Notes under the pieces: generated by a model
Told to the model about the DNA's origin: nothing
The model's input: the letters and a program-made list of their open reading frames with translations, nothing else
Databases searched by the model: none
Translations under genes and position numbers: made by a program
DNA from: Antedon mediterranea
Lineage: Eukaryota > Echinodermata > Crinoidea > Comatulida > Antedonidae
Reading direction: 5' to 3'
Assembly: GCF_964355755.1 (NCBI RefSeq)
Contig: NC_092672.1
Coordinates: forward strand, 37,196,501-37,260,500
Length of the DNA: 64,000 bases
Part shown: piece by piece, positions 45,601 through 55,027 of the stretch
How the letters are laid out: each line of letters begins with the position of its first letter
Numbering within the stretch: the stretch's first letter is position 1

Positions 45601-48600
45601 CATAAAACATGTATCTGGGTTGTTTTGGCTTGCTGCAACAAGAACAACATGAAACATGTATCTGGGTTGTTTTGGCTTGCTGCAACAAGAACAACATAAA
45701 ACATGTATCTGGGTTGTTTTGGCTTGCTGCAACAAAAACAACAACATGAAACATGTATCTGGCTTGTTTTGGCTTGCTGCAACAAAAACAACATGAAACA
45801 TGTATCTGGGTTGTTTTGGCTTGCTGCAACAAAAACAACATAAAACATGTATCTGGGGTGTTTTGGCTTGCTGCAACAAAAACAACATGAAACATGTATC
45901 TGGGTTGTTTTGGCTTGCTGCAACAAGAACAACATGAACCATGTATCTGGGTTGTTTTGGCTTGCTGCAACAAGAACAACATGAAACATGTATCTGGGTT
46001 GTTTTGGCTTGCTACAACAAGAACAATATGAACCATGTATCTGGGTTGTTTTGGCTTGCTGCAACACGAACAATATGAAACATGTATCTGGGTTGTTTTG
46101 GCTTGCTACAACAAGAACAACATGAAACATGTATCTGGGTTGTTTTGGCTTGCTGCAACAAGAACAACATGAAACATGTATCTGAGTTGTTTTGGCTTGC
46201 TGCAACACGAACAATATGAACCATGTATCTGGGTTGTTTTGGCTTGCTGCAACAAGAACAACATGAAACATGTATCTGGGTTGTTTTGGCTTGCTGCAAC
46301 AAGAACAACATGAAACATGTATCTGAGTTGTTTTGGCTTGCTGCAACACGAACAATATGAACCATGTATCTGGGTTGTTTTGGCTTGCTGCAACAAGAAC
46401 AATATGAACCATGTATCTGGGTTGTTTTGGCTTGCTGTAACAAGAAAACATGAAACATGTATCTGGGTTGTTTTGGCTTGCTGCAACAAGAACAACATGA
46501 AACATGTATCTGGGTTGTTTTGGCTTGCTGCAACAAGAACAACATGAAACATGTATCTGAGTTGTTTTGGCTTGCTGCAACACGAACAATATGAACCATG
46601 TATCTGGGTTGTTTTGGCTTGCTGCAACAAGAACAATATGAACCATGTATCTGGGTTGTTTTGGCTTGCTGTAACAAGAAAACATGAAACATGTATCTGG
46701 GTTGTTTTGGCTTGCTGCAACAAGAACAACATGAAACATGTATCTGGGTTGTTTTGGCTTGCTGCAACAAGGACAACATGAAACATGTATCTGGGTTGTT
46801 TTGGCTTGCTGCAACACGAACAATATGAACCATGTATCTGGGTTGTTTTGGCTTGCTGCAACACGAACAATATGAACCATGTATCTGGGTTGTTTTGGCT
46901 TGCTGCAACAAAAACAACATGAAACATGTATCTGGGTTGTTTTGGCTTGCTGCAACAAGAACAACATGAAACATGTATCTGGGGTATTTTGGCTTGCTGC
47001 AACAAAAGCAACATGAAACATGTATCTGGGTTGTTTTGGCTTGCTGCAAAAAAAACAACATGAACCATGAATCTGGTTTTTTGGCTTGCTGCAGCAAGGA
47101 CAACAAACATGACATTGTATATAGCTTGCTAAACTAATAAAAGTTTTATGTAATGAAATACAATGACTGAATAATGTAAACGCGTTTATAATGTAGTGTG
47201 TAACGCGTTTGTGATGTAGTATGTAATAGTACAAAGGTAAATGTTGAATCTTTTGTCGTTCTAAAAAGGTTAATTAGGGCGTTAAATTACAGACATCTTT
47301 ATACCGAAAGTTAAAAATGTTTGAAGAAGATTAAATGAATGTACATCATCATACTCTCAAATGTTACAATTTTTTCTAGTTTAAAGCAACGAGGTGAGGA
47401 ATATTTGGTAACCTACCGCCAACGCTTTTGACTGCAACCTGAACGAGATTGTCTTTTGATAAACGCAGAATGCCTTTGTGTACGACACCAAACTTTCCAT
47501 GGCCTAACCTTTCCCCAATCTGCAAACATCTTCGATTGATTTCGTGTTCTTTGTAGCTATGGTCTCGAACTGGCAAAGATATAATTCGCCGATCTGCTAC
47601 TTTTGGAGGCTTCTCTGTTTAAAAAAAAGATTGATTGATTGAAATCTTTGTCACAAAATGTTTTTATATATTTATTTTCCCAACCAACAGTAAACTCAAT
47701 GTTCAGTATTTACAGGAGGGAGAATAAAAAATTATCTTAAAAATGTATTGTCTCCCTGAAAAAATAATCCTTAACAAAAATGTTTTTGAATATGCCATTT
47801 TAATGTAGCATAATAGTTATCCACTTTGACCAAAAATTGGATCGAAAAAAATGTATTTACCTGAAAAAAACTGTAATTTAAAGCAAAAAATGGGCAAAAT
47901 AACATATTCAAAGTCTGATTTAATTAGGCCTAATCTTCATTTTTCATGTTTTTTGGGGGACAATACATCTTTAAGATAAAAGAAACTTCATTAAATCAGA
48001 GAATACTCTCGAACATTACATAAAACATACCGCTCATTCGATTACAAAAAAAAACAACCAAAATCCAATATCTGTGTCGATGTTTCCATAAATGAACAGT
48101 TTCTTAAAATACTCTTACGTAACCCATCTCTATCTCCTACTAGCGCATCTTTATTTAATATCATTTTAAAGACCTTTGTAGTATAGATATCAAAATTGTC
48201 GTATAATACACATTAGTGTGTGACTATTATCATGTAAGGTAAGGTTACCAGATATTGATGAATTACATGAAATATAGCTTTCCGCACACTTCTCTATTTT
48301 TTTTTATATACATTAAACTAATGAATATTAGTAACTACGTCAACATTATTTAAGATGATGTTTATGTTAAGCAGTATAGCCTTCACTATAAGTGGTGCAT
48401 AATGTCAGTCCAATGTCCATATTATTCATGCATCATAAAATCTTAGCGTTTGTATTATTTAAAGCGTTTGTATTAAATTTAACTCAAATTTGAGTACGCG
48501 ACTGCAGCCATGTATATGGCCTTGTTTACAATTAATACGAATATTTTAAATTTTGAATATTCTCGCTTGTCTATTAATGCTATTGGTGGCGTTTTGATAA

Positions 48601-51600
48601 TACTTTGAATGCTAAAATATATATTATAGGATATAATACAAGGATATGATGAAGATATATTAGTCGGGTTTTTAAAAATACCAATATGAAAAGTATTGTG
48701 AACAGTTTACGAGCGGCTGATCCCTTCAACCTCATTTAATCTTTATAACCAAGTGAAGGCACGGACACCTTCTATAATATCAGCTGTCTCTTACCAATAA
48801 ACTTTCCTTTGATTGAATCCATAATAGGTTTGTGAGTGACTATGACAAGTATCAGCAGAATAAACAAGCCGAGTGTTAAAAATATGTATGGCTTAATCTT
48901 GAAGTCCTTATCCTTAATGGGAATTATATTAACAGAATCAAGTGTAGTACTATCAAGTGTAGTACTATCGGTTGTACCTGAAAATAAACAATAAACGTTC
49001 TTAAGCTCTGTCTACACTATCAAACTTTATGTTAAAAAAAAGTGATGTGCCCATAATATAGACATGATGATGTCCTATCACTACCATATTTGGGCATACC
49101 ACTGCCATATTTGGGCACATCACACCCATTTTGATAGTGTAGACAGAAAAGAGAGAGAAAAAAACTTGAATTTTGCATTTGTTTTAGATTTTATCAATTA
49201 TATTTTGGCCCGAAAATTTTAATTTGATAAATGACTATCGATTGTATTGCTATACGAGGATCATAACATTACATATGCATGTACATTATTTCTGTATGTT
49301 ATATGAGGACTACAATTATCAATGATTAGATATAGATTGCAAAACAAAAATCCAAATACGCATCATGGACGGTAATCTGCGCATGTCTAATCAATCGATT
49401 TTTTGTGGAAGAGATGGACAGGGTTTGAAGACATGCGCAGATCTAACAATTTATGTCGCATTCAATTCAATTCAAAAACTTTATATATACTCGAAATATT
49501 AAAGATAACAGTAAAAAATATATACATATACAATACAGTATATCACAATGCTTGTTCGATAGCCTTCTGTAATCGAAAATTAATCAATAATCGATGGCTA
49601 TCACAAATATGAGAAAGAAAAAATTATATTTACTTTGTGTCCGCACGATGACGTTACACGCGTTACTGCTACTCGAGGCGACGCAGATCCGATCTGAACT
49701 CCTGCATTCTGAAGCCTTACATTTGCAGCTGGCTTCATCACTTTTATCTTCACAGTCATAAACCGCGTCACACACAAACGCGCCAGCAACACACTGTCCA
49801 TTATGACAATGAAACTCATTTTCCTCACATTTACAATTAAACTCATCAGCTTCATTTGAACAATCAACCCGGCCGTTACATTTATGCGCTAGTAGGACAC
49901 ACTCGCCATCTCCACAGTCAAATTCAGAATCGGAGCAACTGCAGTCGTATTCATCGGTGCCATCTGTACAATCCATCGTTCCGTCGCACATCAGTCGATT
50001 GTCGACGCATTGGCCATCGTTACAGCGATATTCTCCTGTGGTACATGTGCAGTTGAATTCATCCGATGAATCAGCATGGCAATCTATTCTGCCGTTACAT
50101 ACAAACCGGTTGCCGATGCAGCTACCGTCTGCGCACGTAAATTCGTTAACCGTACATCCGCAGTCAGTTTCGTCAGAGCCGTCGGGACAATTTGTACGGT
50201 GATCGCACACCCAACTTTTCTTAATACATGTTCCATCATTGCACTTAAATTGGTTATCAAAGCATAAGCAATGTTTTTCATCACCGCCGTCAGGACATTG
50301 TTGTTGGCCATCGCATATTCTATGACCAGGGATACACATTCCATTCGAACACTTGAAATCTTTAGAATCTTTACAACTGCAGTAATGAGCAATTTCATCA
50401 GAGAAATCTGGGCATTGACCGCTACCATCACAAACGAATTTCTCATCGATGCAGATGCCGTTATCGCACGTGAATTCCGAGTCAACGCACGGACAGTTCA
50501 TTTCATCATAACTACTTTGTTCGCAGAAGACGTGTCCATCGCATTTTGCATTACCACCCATGCAAAGTCCGTTTGGGCAGCGACCGTTACCGTGACAGGA
50601 GCAATTCCGCTCGTCATTTCTGTTTAAGCAATCGTAATGTCCATTACATAAAAATATCCGTAGTATATCAGTTCCGTTACCACACGGAATCCTACAACCC
50701 TGTTCATCTGAGCCATCCATGCATTGGTTTTTTCCATCACATATAAAATAATTTCTTAACTTCCTACCATCACCTGGACAGGTGTAAGCATACTCGCACT
50801 CGTTCTCATCCGTACCGTCACTGCAGTCATTGATGCCGTCACAAATTTGTAATTCCTCATAACAGTTACTCTCGCTTTCGCACCTGTAATTATTCGGACA
50901 TTTTGTACAATCTGTCTCGTCAGATGAATCGACGCAGTTATCATGCCCGTTGCAAACATCATTCTTTTTTATACACTCTTTACTCTTGTGACACTGAAAC
51001 TCGCTTTCTGAACACGTCCCGCACAGTTGGGCCAGCGTACCAATAACAGGCGTACAGTCCGATTCGCACGCCGCATCTATGGCCATGCATCTACCGTCAT
51101 CGCATCGAACTTGGTCCTCGTCAAAACAGCAGTTCAACTCGTCAGAGTTATCACTACAGTCGACTTTTTTGTCACATCGATGATCATTTGAAATACAAAA
51201 TCCGTTACCACATGTAAACGCATCGACGCCACAACCACAATTGTATTTCTTGAACTCGTCGACGCTATTAGAACAGTATGCGATATTCTGGCATACTTCC
51301 TCGCCACTAATACATACATTCTGATCTCCTTTACAAAGAAACTCGTCATCTGCACATACAACTTGGTCCGTTTTGTCACATCCGTCTGTATGACACATAC
51401 CATCAGGGCACAACACAGCGTTCCCAGTACACATACTGCAGTTTGACTCATCTGATCTGTCCGCACAGTTATCCACCCCGTCACATCGTAACTGGTTGGC
51501 GATACAGAAATTGTCCGTGCAGCGAAATTGATCGGAAGCACAGGGGCAGCCGATTTCGTCACTGTTATCATTACAGTCTCCTTCGCCATCGCATTTCCAT

Positions 51601-53418
51601 AGCACTGAGATACACATAGCTGATGGAAGGCTGCATTTAAACTCTTCTTTGGTACATTCACAGTATTTTTCGTCTGAAAAATCTTCACAATCAAAATGCA
51701 TATTGCATGCTTCTTCTGGTTTAATGCACTCATTATCATCGCACTGAAAGAACGATTTCCCACAACCTATATAAAATATGAAAAAAATATTATTTTCAAA
51801 AAGTAGTTTATTTATAACAAGCCTACAAACAGATTGTGCGATTTTAATTAATAATTATTGACTCTGTAATTTTTAAAAAATGTAAAAAAGAAACAATTAC
51901 AGGCCTACTATTTTTATTCCTTAAACAAATATTCTGAATTTAAATAAATCTTGGAATCTTCCCTAATTACATTATTAGACAGTAGTCTAATTAAAACGAT
52001 GGTCAATGTACTTCCACAGTCATCAGCGTTGGTGCAAATTTATATTTTTAGATAGTGTTTTTGTGGAAATTTCTATTGTTAGTTTCTTGGTAAAATCTGT
52101 TTCTATTCGTTCTGTATGTTTTGTATGAATGTAGTATCCGATAAAGGAAATTAATGGATTTTTTTTGTTTGCGCTTTTAATCATTTCTCATTATTCTTCC
52201 TTGTCATTGAACTATAGTAATATCTATATTTTTTAACACGAGCATATGATAACATCATTTCCAGTTATTTGAGATGGTGCACGATAAGTAGGCCTACACC
52301 GGTAATCCACGTCTGCAATGATTACCTTCCACATGACCCAAGTAGGCCTACAAACAGGATGTTATCATGAAAAGGTGGAGTTCGAAATTTGAAAGTATTA
52401 AACAAAATAATAAACGACGGCCTCAATTGCATTTTACACCATTACAGACAAACAAAACAGTATATGGACATCCATTTGGTTATAACAGATTCTATTTTAG
52501 GACTGCACCCCCCCCCCCCCTCCCCACGGATCTTATGTGGCCCTGATCAGTGTTCAGAGGAAAAAAACAGGCATTAAAAAAATGTCTAAAAGCACCCGAG
52601 ACCTCCAGCGTTGGTGGGCCACTTGGGGTTCCTAAGGCAGCGTTACGCCAATGCACCCACTCTCGTTTCACCGTATACCCAAGAATAATATGATTTATGG
52701 TTGCCGAAAAGATTGATGGGAAGAACAATCGAATGTGGGTTGGCGCCTAAAGGAAACGTTCTGATAGATGGATGGGTGAAGACGGGTAGATGGATGGGTG
52801 AAGAATAACGGGTAGGATGGATGGGAAATTAAATGTTCTGATGGGTGGGTAACGAAATGTAAATCATAATAATATCATAACAAGTGAAGAAAATGCTATG
52901 TACGTCCAAGGTCCAAATTATTACAGAATCTCAAAATAGGCTATAGTTTAGATTGATTTTTTTTTATGAGTTATGTCCCAAAATGAGAACGTAATCTCTA
53001 ACTGTATATATATATCTGATATATTATCTGATTTTATGGAAGTTTATTATGATAATACTCCAGTAAGATGAAAACATTATTGGGTCTTGCTATGAAAGCA
53101 TGATTAAAAAGAGACTGGGTGCAAAATGCTGCAGATCAAACATGACGTCCAAAACATTCAAAATTTTCAATCATGTTTTAGGATCTTAATGCACCACAAT
53201 AAATACATTCTTAACTTCAAACTGGTCAGCAAGTAGGCCTATTTGTTTGTGTCAACAACGACTGAACGTCGAGTTCTCTAATTCACAGACGGCGAATGTG
53301 CACGTCACTTGATACCAATACAAAACGACCTACCTGTAGAATTGCCAACTTGCTTAGTTTCCCCCGATTGAAACACATTGAATAACACAATTAATAAATA
53401 TAATAAATGAACAAACAT
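39478..53418 (-). CDS. LDLa-repeat receptor tyrosine kinase, complete gene, nine coding exons
   Basis: Type I membrane receptor predicted to bind an extracellular ligand and phosphorylate tyrosines. Coding exons in transcript order: 53418-53334, 51766-49634, 48977-48795, 47614-47417, 44891-44710, 44131-44036, 42727-42513, 41258-41121, 39676-39478. All have GT/AG borders and agreeing phases, and sum to 3,429 nt, giving 1,142 residues plus stop. Domain order: signal peptide (about 1-22), about 18 LDLa modules (about 30-735), Ser/Thr/Asp stalk, transmembrane helix (about 765-783), juxtamembrane, kinase (about 825-1105), short tail. Kinase landmarks seen: GHGKFGVV loop, VAVK lysine, DEIKLLL helix-C Glu, HGDLAARN catalytic loop, DFG, SLE in place of APE, WSFGV, QRPTF. 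HGD replaces HRD, but the catalytic Asp is kept. Family-level assignment as a receptor tyrosine kinase is firm. I do not recognise a named orthologue; ALK/LTK carry only one LDLa module. The splice model is read by eye. Confidence 0.9.
39677..41120. other. RTK intron 8
   Basis: Includes about 1 kb (39735-40750) that is absent from copy A, and the distal end of the duplication near 40779. No features recognised. Confidence 0.5.
41121..41258 (-). CDS. RTK exon 8: C-lobe helix F/G
   Basis: 138 bp, phase 2 at both ends. Encodes [20 protein letters not shown] followed by [17 protein letters not shown], the conserved helix F-G region of tyrosine kinases. Acceptor GTTTTCAG, donor GTAAGTG. Confidence 0.9.
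41259..42512. other. RTK intron 7
   Basis: AT-rich intron with two TAGGCCTA sites and a small GGTTATCAGCC/GGCTATCAGC hairpin. Nothing coding. Confidence 0.5.
42513..42727 (-). CDS. RTK exon 7: catalytic and activation loops
   Basis: 215 bp, phase 0 in, phase 2 out. Encodes [17 protein letters not shown], then [20 protein letters not shown] and [10 protein letters not shown]. The catalytic Asp and the AARN tyrosine-kinase signature are intact. The HRD Arg is Gly, and the APE region reads SLE. Activation-loop tyrosines are present (DIYMRGYK). HGD forms are known in some invertebrate receptor kinases, so this does not by itself mean an inactive enzyme. Confidence 0.92.
43149..43292. mobile_element. 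Foldback MITE related to 61800-61976
   Basis: Ends TTCCACTGGGACGCAACG and, inverted, TTCCACTAGGACGTAACG. The interior has AACGCAAGTG and TTACGTCCTTGCGTTACG as in the 61.8-kb copy. It lies in an RTK intron. Confidence 0.6.
43310..43900 (+). mobile_element. 5'-truncated LINE 3' end in an RTK intron
   Basis: The frame ends with [19 protein letters not shown], then [15 protein letters not shown] and a stop, the typical C-terminus of non-LTR retrotransposon Pol. A 3' UTR and an (AAATA)n tail end near 43900. Antisense to the RTK gene. Confidence 0.65.
44036..44131 (-). CDS. RTK exon 6: kinase insert and helix E
   Basis: 96 bp, 32 codons, phase 0 at both ends. Encodes a short kinase insert ([15 protein letters not shown]) and [17 protein letters not shown], the start of helix E. 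The acceptor follows a T run; the donor is GTATGT. Two tyrosines in the insert could be phosphorylation sites (inference). Confidence 0.83.
44710..44891 (-). CDS. RTK exon 5: helix C to hinge
   Basis: 182 bp, phase 1 in, phase 0 out. Encodes [20 protein letters not shown] (helix C with the salt-bridge Glu), then VIGCC and [16 protein letters not shown] (beta-5, gatekeeper region and hinge). The acceptor (TTTATAG) lies about 30 bp from the minisatellite. The same frame stays open upstream into the repeat, so intron retention would not be stopped at once. Confidence 0.9.
44922..47110. repeat. 47-bp minisatellite, about 46 units, inside an RTK kinase intron
   Basis: Tandem units of 47 bp built on AACATGTATCTGGGTTG and TTTTGGCTTGCTGCAACA, with sparse substitutions and occasional 46- or 50-bp variants. 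Because 47 is not a multiple of 3 and the minus strand of the unit has no stop in any frame, every minus frame reads a 47-residue Cys-rich repeat. Open frames of 780, 416, 367, 334 and 259 codons result. A five-unit block of 234 bp is duplicated exactly at 46317 and 46551 (higher-order repeat). The array lies wholly between kinase exons 4 and 5, so it is intronic and not a protein gene. Confidence 0.92.
47417..47614 (-). CDS. RTK exon 4: glycine-rich loop and catalytic lysine
   Basis: 198 bp, phase 1 to phase 1. Encodes the juxtamembrane region and start of the kinase N-lobe: [18 protein letters not shown], with a GxGxFGxV nucleotide loop and VAVKSV carrying the ATP-contacting lysine. One potential regulatory Tyr lies in the juxtamembrane (HSYKEH). 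Its downstream intron (44892-47416) contains the 47-bp minisatellite. Confidence 0.9.
47615..48794. other. RTK intron 3
   Basis: AT-rich; no features recognised beyond one TAGGCCTA site near 47927. Confidence 0.5.
48795..48977 (-). CDS. RTK exon 3: stalk, transmembrane helix, juxtamembrane
   Basis: 183 bp, phase 1 to phase 1. Encodes a Thr/Ser/Asp stalk with a tandem hexapeptide ([10 protein letters not shown]), then Lys-flanked [19 protein letters not shown], a clear single transmembrane segment, then a basic juxtamembrane stretch. Acceptor TTTTCAG and donor GTAAGAGAC are good matches. It links the LDLa ectodomain to the kinase exons and is the main evidence that the two belong to one receptor. 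Confidence 0.88.
49005..49146. mobile_element. MITE with CTCTGTCTACACTATCAAA ends, copy 1
   Basis: Inverted ends CTGTCTACACTATCAAA / TTTGATAGTGTAGACAG and internal CCATATTTGGGCA. Preceded by TTAA. It lies in an RTK intron. Relatives at 61531-61635 and 63911-64000. Confidence 0.7.
49634..51766 (-). CDS. RTK exon 2: single giant exon of about 18 LDLa modules
   Basis: A 2,133-bp exon (phase 1 to phase 1) encodes roughly 18 consecutive LDL-receptor class A modules of about 36-40 residues. Most have six cysteines and the Ca2+-binding signature CDG..DC.D.SDE..C. The first begins CGKSFFQC. The fourth is longer or irregular, modules 9 and 10 have altered spacing, and the last (KCKASEC...) is degenerate. 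LDLa modules bind Ca2+ and protein ligands in lipoprotein receptors and proteases. Having all of them in one exon differs from the one-module-per-exon plan of LDL-receptor genes and suggests expansion within the exon or loss of introns. Open frames in other registers over this exon are shadows. Confidence 0.93.
51767..53333. other. RTK intron 1
   Basis: AT-rich intron with a poly-C run (52509-52522), a GATGGATGGGTGAAG-like local repeat (52770-52830) and three TAGGCCTA sites. Confidence 0.5.
53334..53418 (-). CDS. RTK exon 1: start codon and signal peptide
   Basis: ATG at 53418-53416 opens a 28-codon stretch with a hydrophobic core ([15 protein letters not shown]) typical of a signal peptide, then a donor (ACAG/GTAGGT) in phase 1. 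It joins in frame to the LDLa exon, completing a Gly codon before CGK. Start choice rests on the signal peptide and the exact frame match with downstream exons. The 5' UTR and promoter are not identifiable. Confidence 0.8.
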
Positions 53419-53943
53419 TGTACGTTTTTAGTTTGTCAAATGACAGTATAAAAGCAGTGTTCCTGTCGGCCGTGTAACTACTTCCAAACCTCATCATTCA
53501 CTTTTACAATCAGCTAGCAACGACCAAGCGTAGGCCTAGCATTTAATAATGCATGTTTAGGCGGATACATGCATTATGACAATCCATAATTGATGATATT
53601 AAGAAAGGTAAATCTTGATTTTGTATTTCTTTTCTCTTCACCTCACGAGACAACTAATGTTTACAAAGATGATACATATTTAATACATACTCGACGAGAC
53701 ATTATTGTCTTAAAACAAAAGCACTTCTTAACCTTATAATACTGATCGCCCGCCAGTGCAGTGGTTGATGCTTTAACTTCCTTACACCGGACTAGATACT
53801 AATCTTCTTGATCGCGTGTTAAAAGGTGAAATAACAGACTACAAGACACAACTGCTATTCATTCAGGTAGCACTATAAAAACTAAAGCCGGATAACAATT
53901 GCCGTATAAAAGTCACTTCATTAATTTGTGGTTGTATTTTTTA

Positions 53944-54063
53944 TGAAGTTTTAATATTATCGACTGGGTGGCCATCATCCTTAAGTTTTAATATTATCGA
54001 CTGGGTGGCCATCATCATCCTTAAGTTTTAATATTATTGACTGGGTGGCCATCATCCTTAAGT
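53944..54063. repeat. Three tandem copies of a 42-45-bp unit
   Basis: TTTTAATATTATCGACTGGG plus TGGCCATCATCCTTAAG occurs three times. The middle copy has an extra CAT. Confidence 0.85.
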
Positions 54064-54442
54064 TGTGTATCCTGTTGCATCTTAGATAATGATGACGACA
54101 TATTTATTAATGACTTTTTCATTAACAACATGATGATCAAGAAAACCACCTTTAATTGACATAATACATTAAAAACATTAAAACATTTATAAAATGTGCA
54201 TATTGATAATCATCTTTTGATGACTAATATGTTTCGAAATTGATTCGGTGATTAAAGTGTCTTTCGTAATATGCTAATGAGCTTATTTCGTCACTTAATA
54301 CGATTTTTGTCATGACATTACAGGCCTACATTAACAAGATTAGAATTTCTAATTCGTCACCTTTTCTGTAGACGTCATTTTTTTTTTAAATTTGTTTAAA
54401 CATTCTTTTCAGCCTTTTCAATTTTTTTGATGAATTCATAGG

Positions 54443-55027
54443 AATTATAGTCTGTGATTAGCTATAATTATAGTCTGTGATTAGCTAAAATTATAGTCTG
54501 TGATTAGCTATAATTATAGTCTGTGATTAGCTATAATTATAGTCTGTGATTAGCTATAATTATAGTCTGTGATTAGCTATAATTATAGTCTGTGATTAGC
54601 TATAATTATAGTCTGTGATTAGCTATAATTATAGTCTGTGATCAGCTATAATTATAGTCTGTGATTAGCTATAATTATAGTCTGTGATTAGCTATAATTA
54701 TAGTCTGTGATTAGCTATAATTATAGTCTGTGATTAGCTATAATTATAGTCTGTGATTAGCTATAATTATAGTCTGTGATTAGCTATAATAGTCTGTGAT
54801 TAGCTATTATAGTCTGTGATTAGCTATTATAGTCTGTGATTAGCTATAATTATAGTCTGTGATTAGCTATAATTATAGTCTGTGATTAGCTATAATTATA
54901 GTCTGTGATTAGCTATAATAGTCTGTGATTAGCTATTATAGTCTGTGATTAGCTATAATTATAGTCTGTGATTAGCTATAATTATAGTCTGTGATTAGCT
55001 ATAATAGTCTGTGATTAGCTATAATTC
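54443..55027. repeat. 23-bp minisatellite, about 26 units
   Basis: Unit ATTATAGTCTGTGATTAGCT plus ATA. Toward the 3' side, shorter 18-20-bp variants lacking part of the ATAATTATA palindrome are interspersed (54781-54840, 54915-54950, 55000-55020). No coding frame. Confidence 0.93.

Noticed and set aside
46317-46781. Two identical 76-codon frames on the plus strand
   Set aside because: Readings of the same minisatellite; their identity only shows a duplicated 234-bp block.
44892-47234. Open frames of 780, 416, 367, 334 and 259 codons, Cys-rich repeats
   Set aside because: They are the 47-bp minisatellite read in three frames on the strand without stops; the array lies in a kinase intron and has no codon bias or start context.
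49856-51763. Several overlapping frames on both strands over the LDLa exon
   Set aside because: Shadows of the LDLa coding frame; none has the regular CDG..DC.D.SDE pattern.
54443-55027. CRISPR-like regular repeats
   Set aside because: Units are contiguous with no unique spacers, in a eukaryotic genome; a plain minisatellite.
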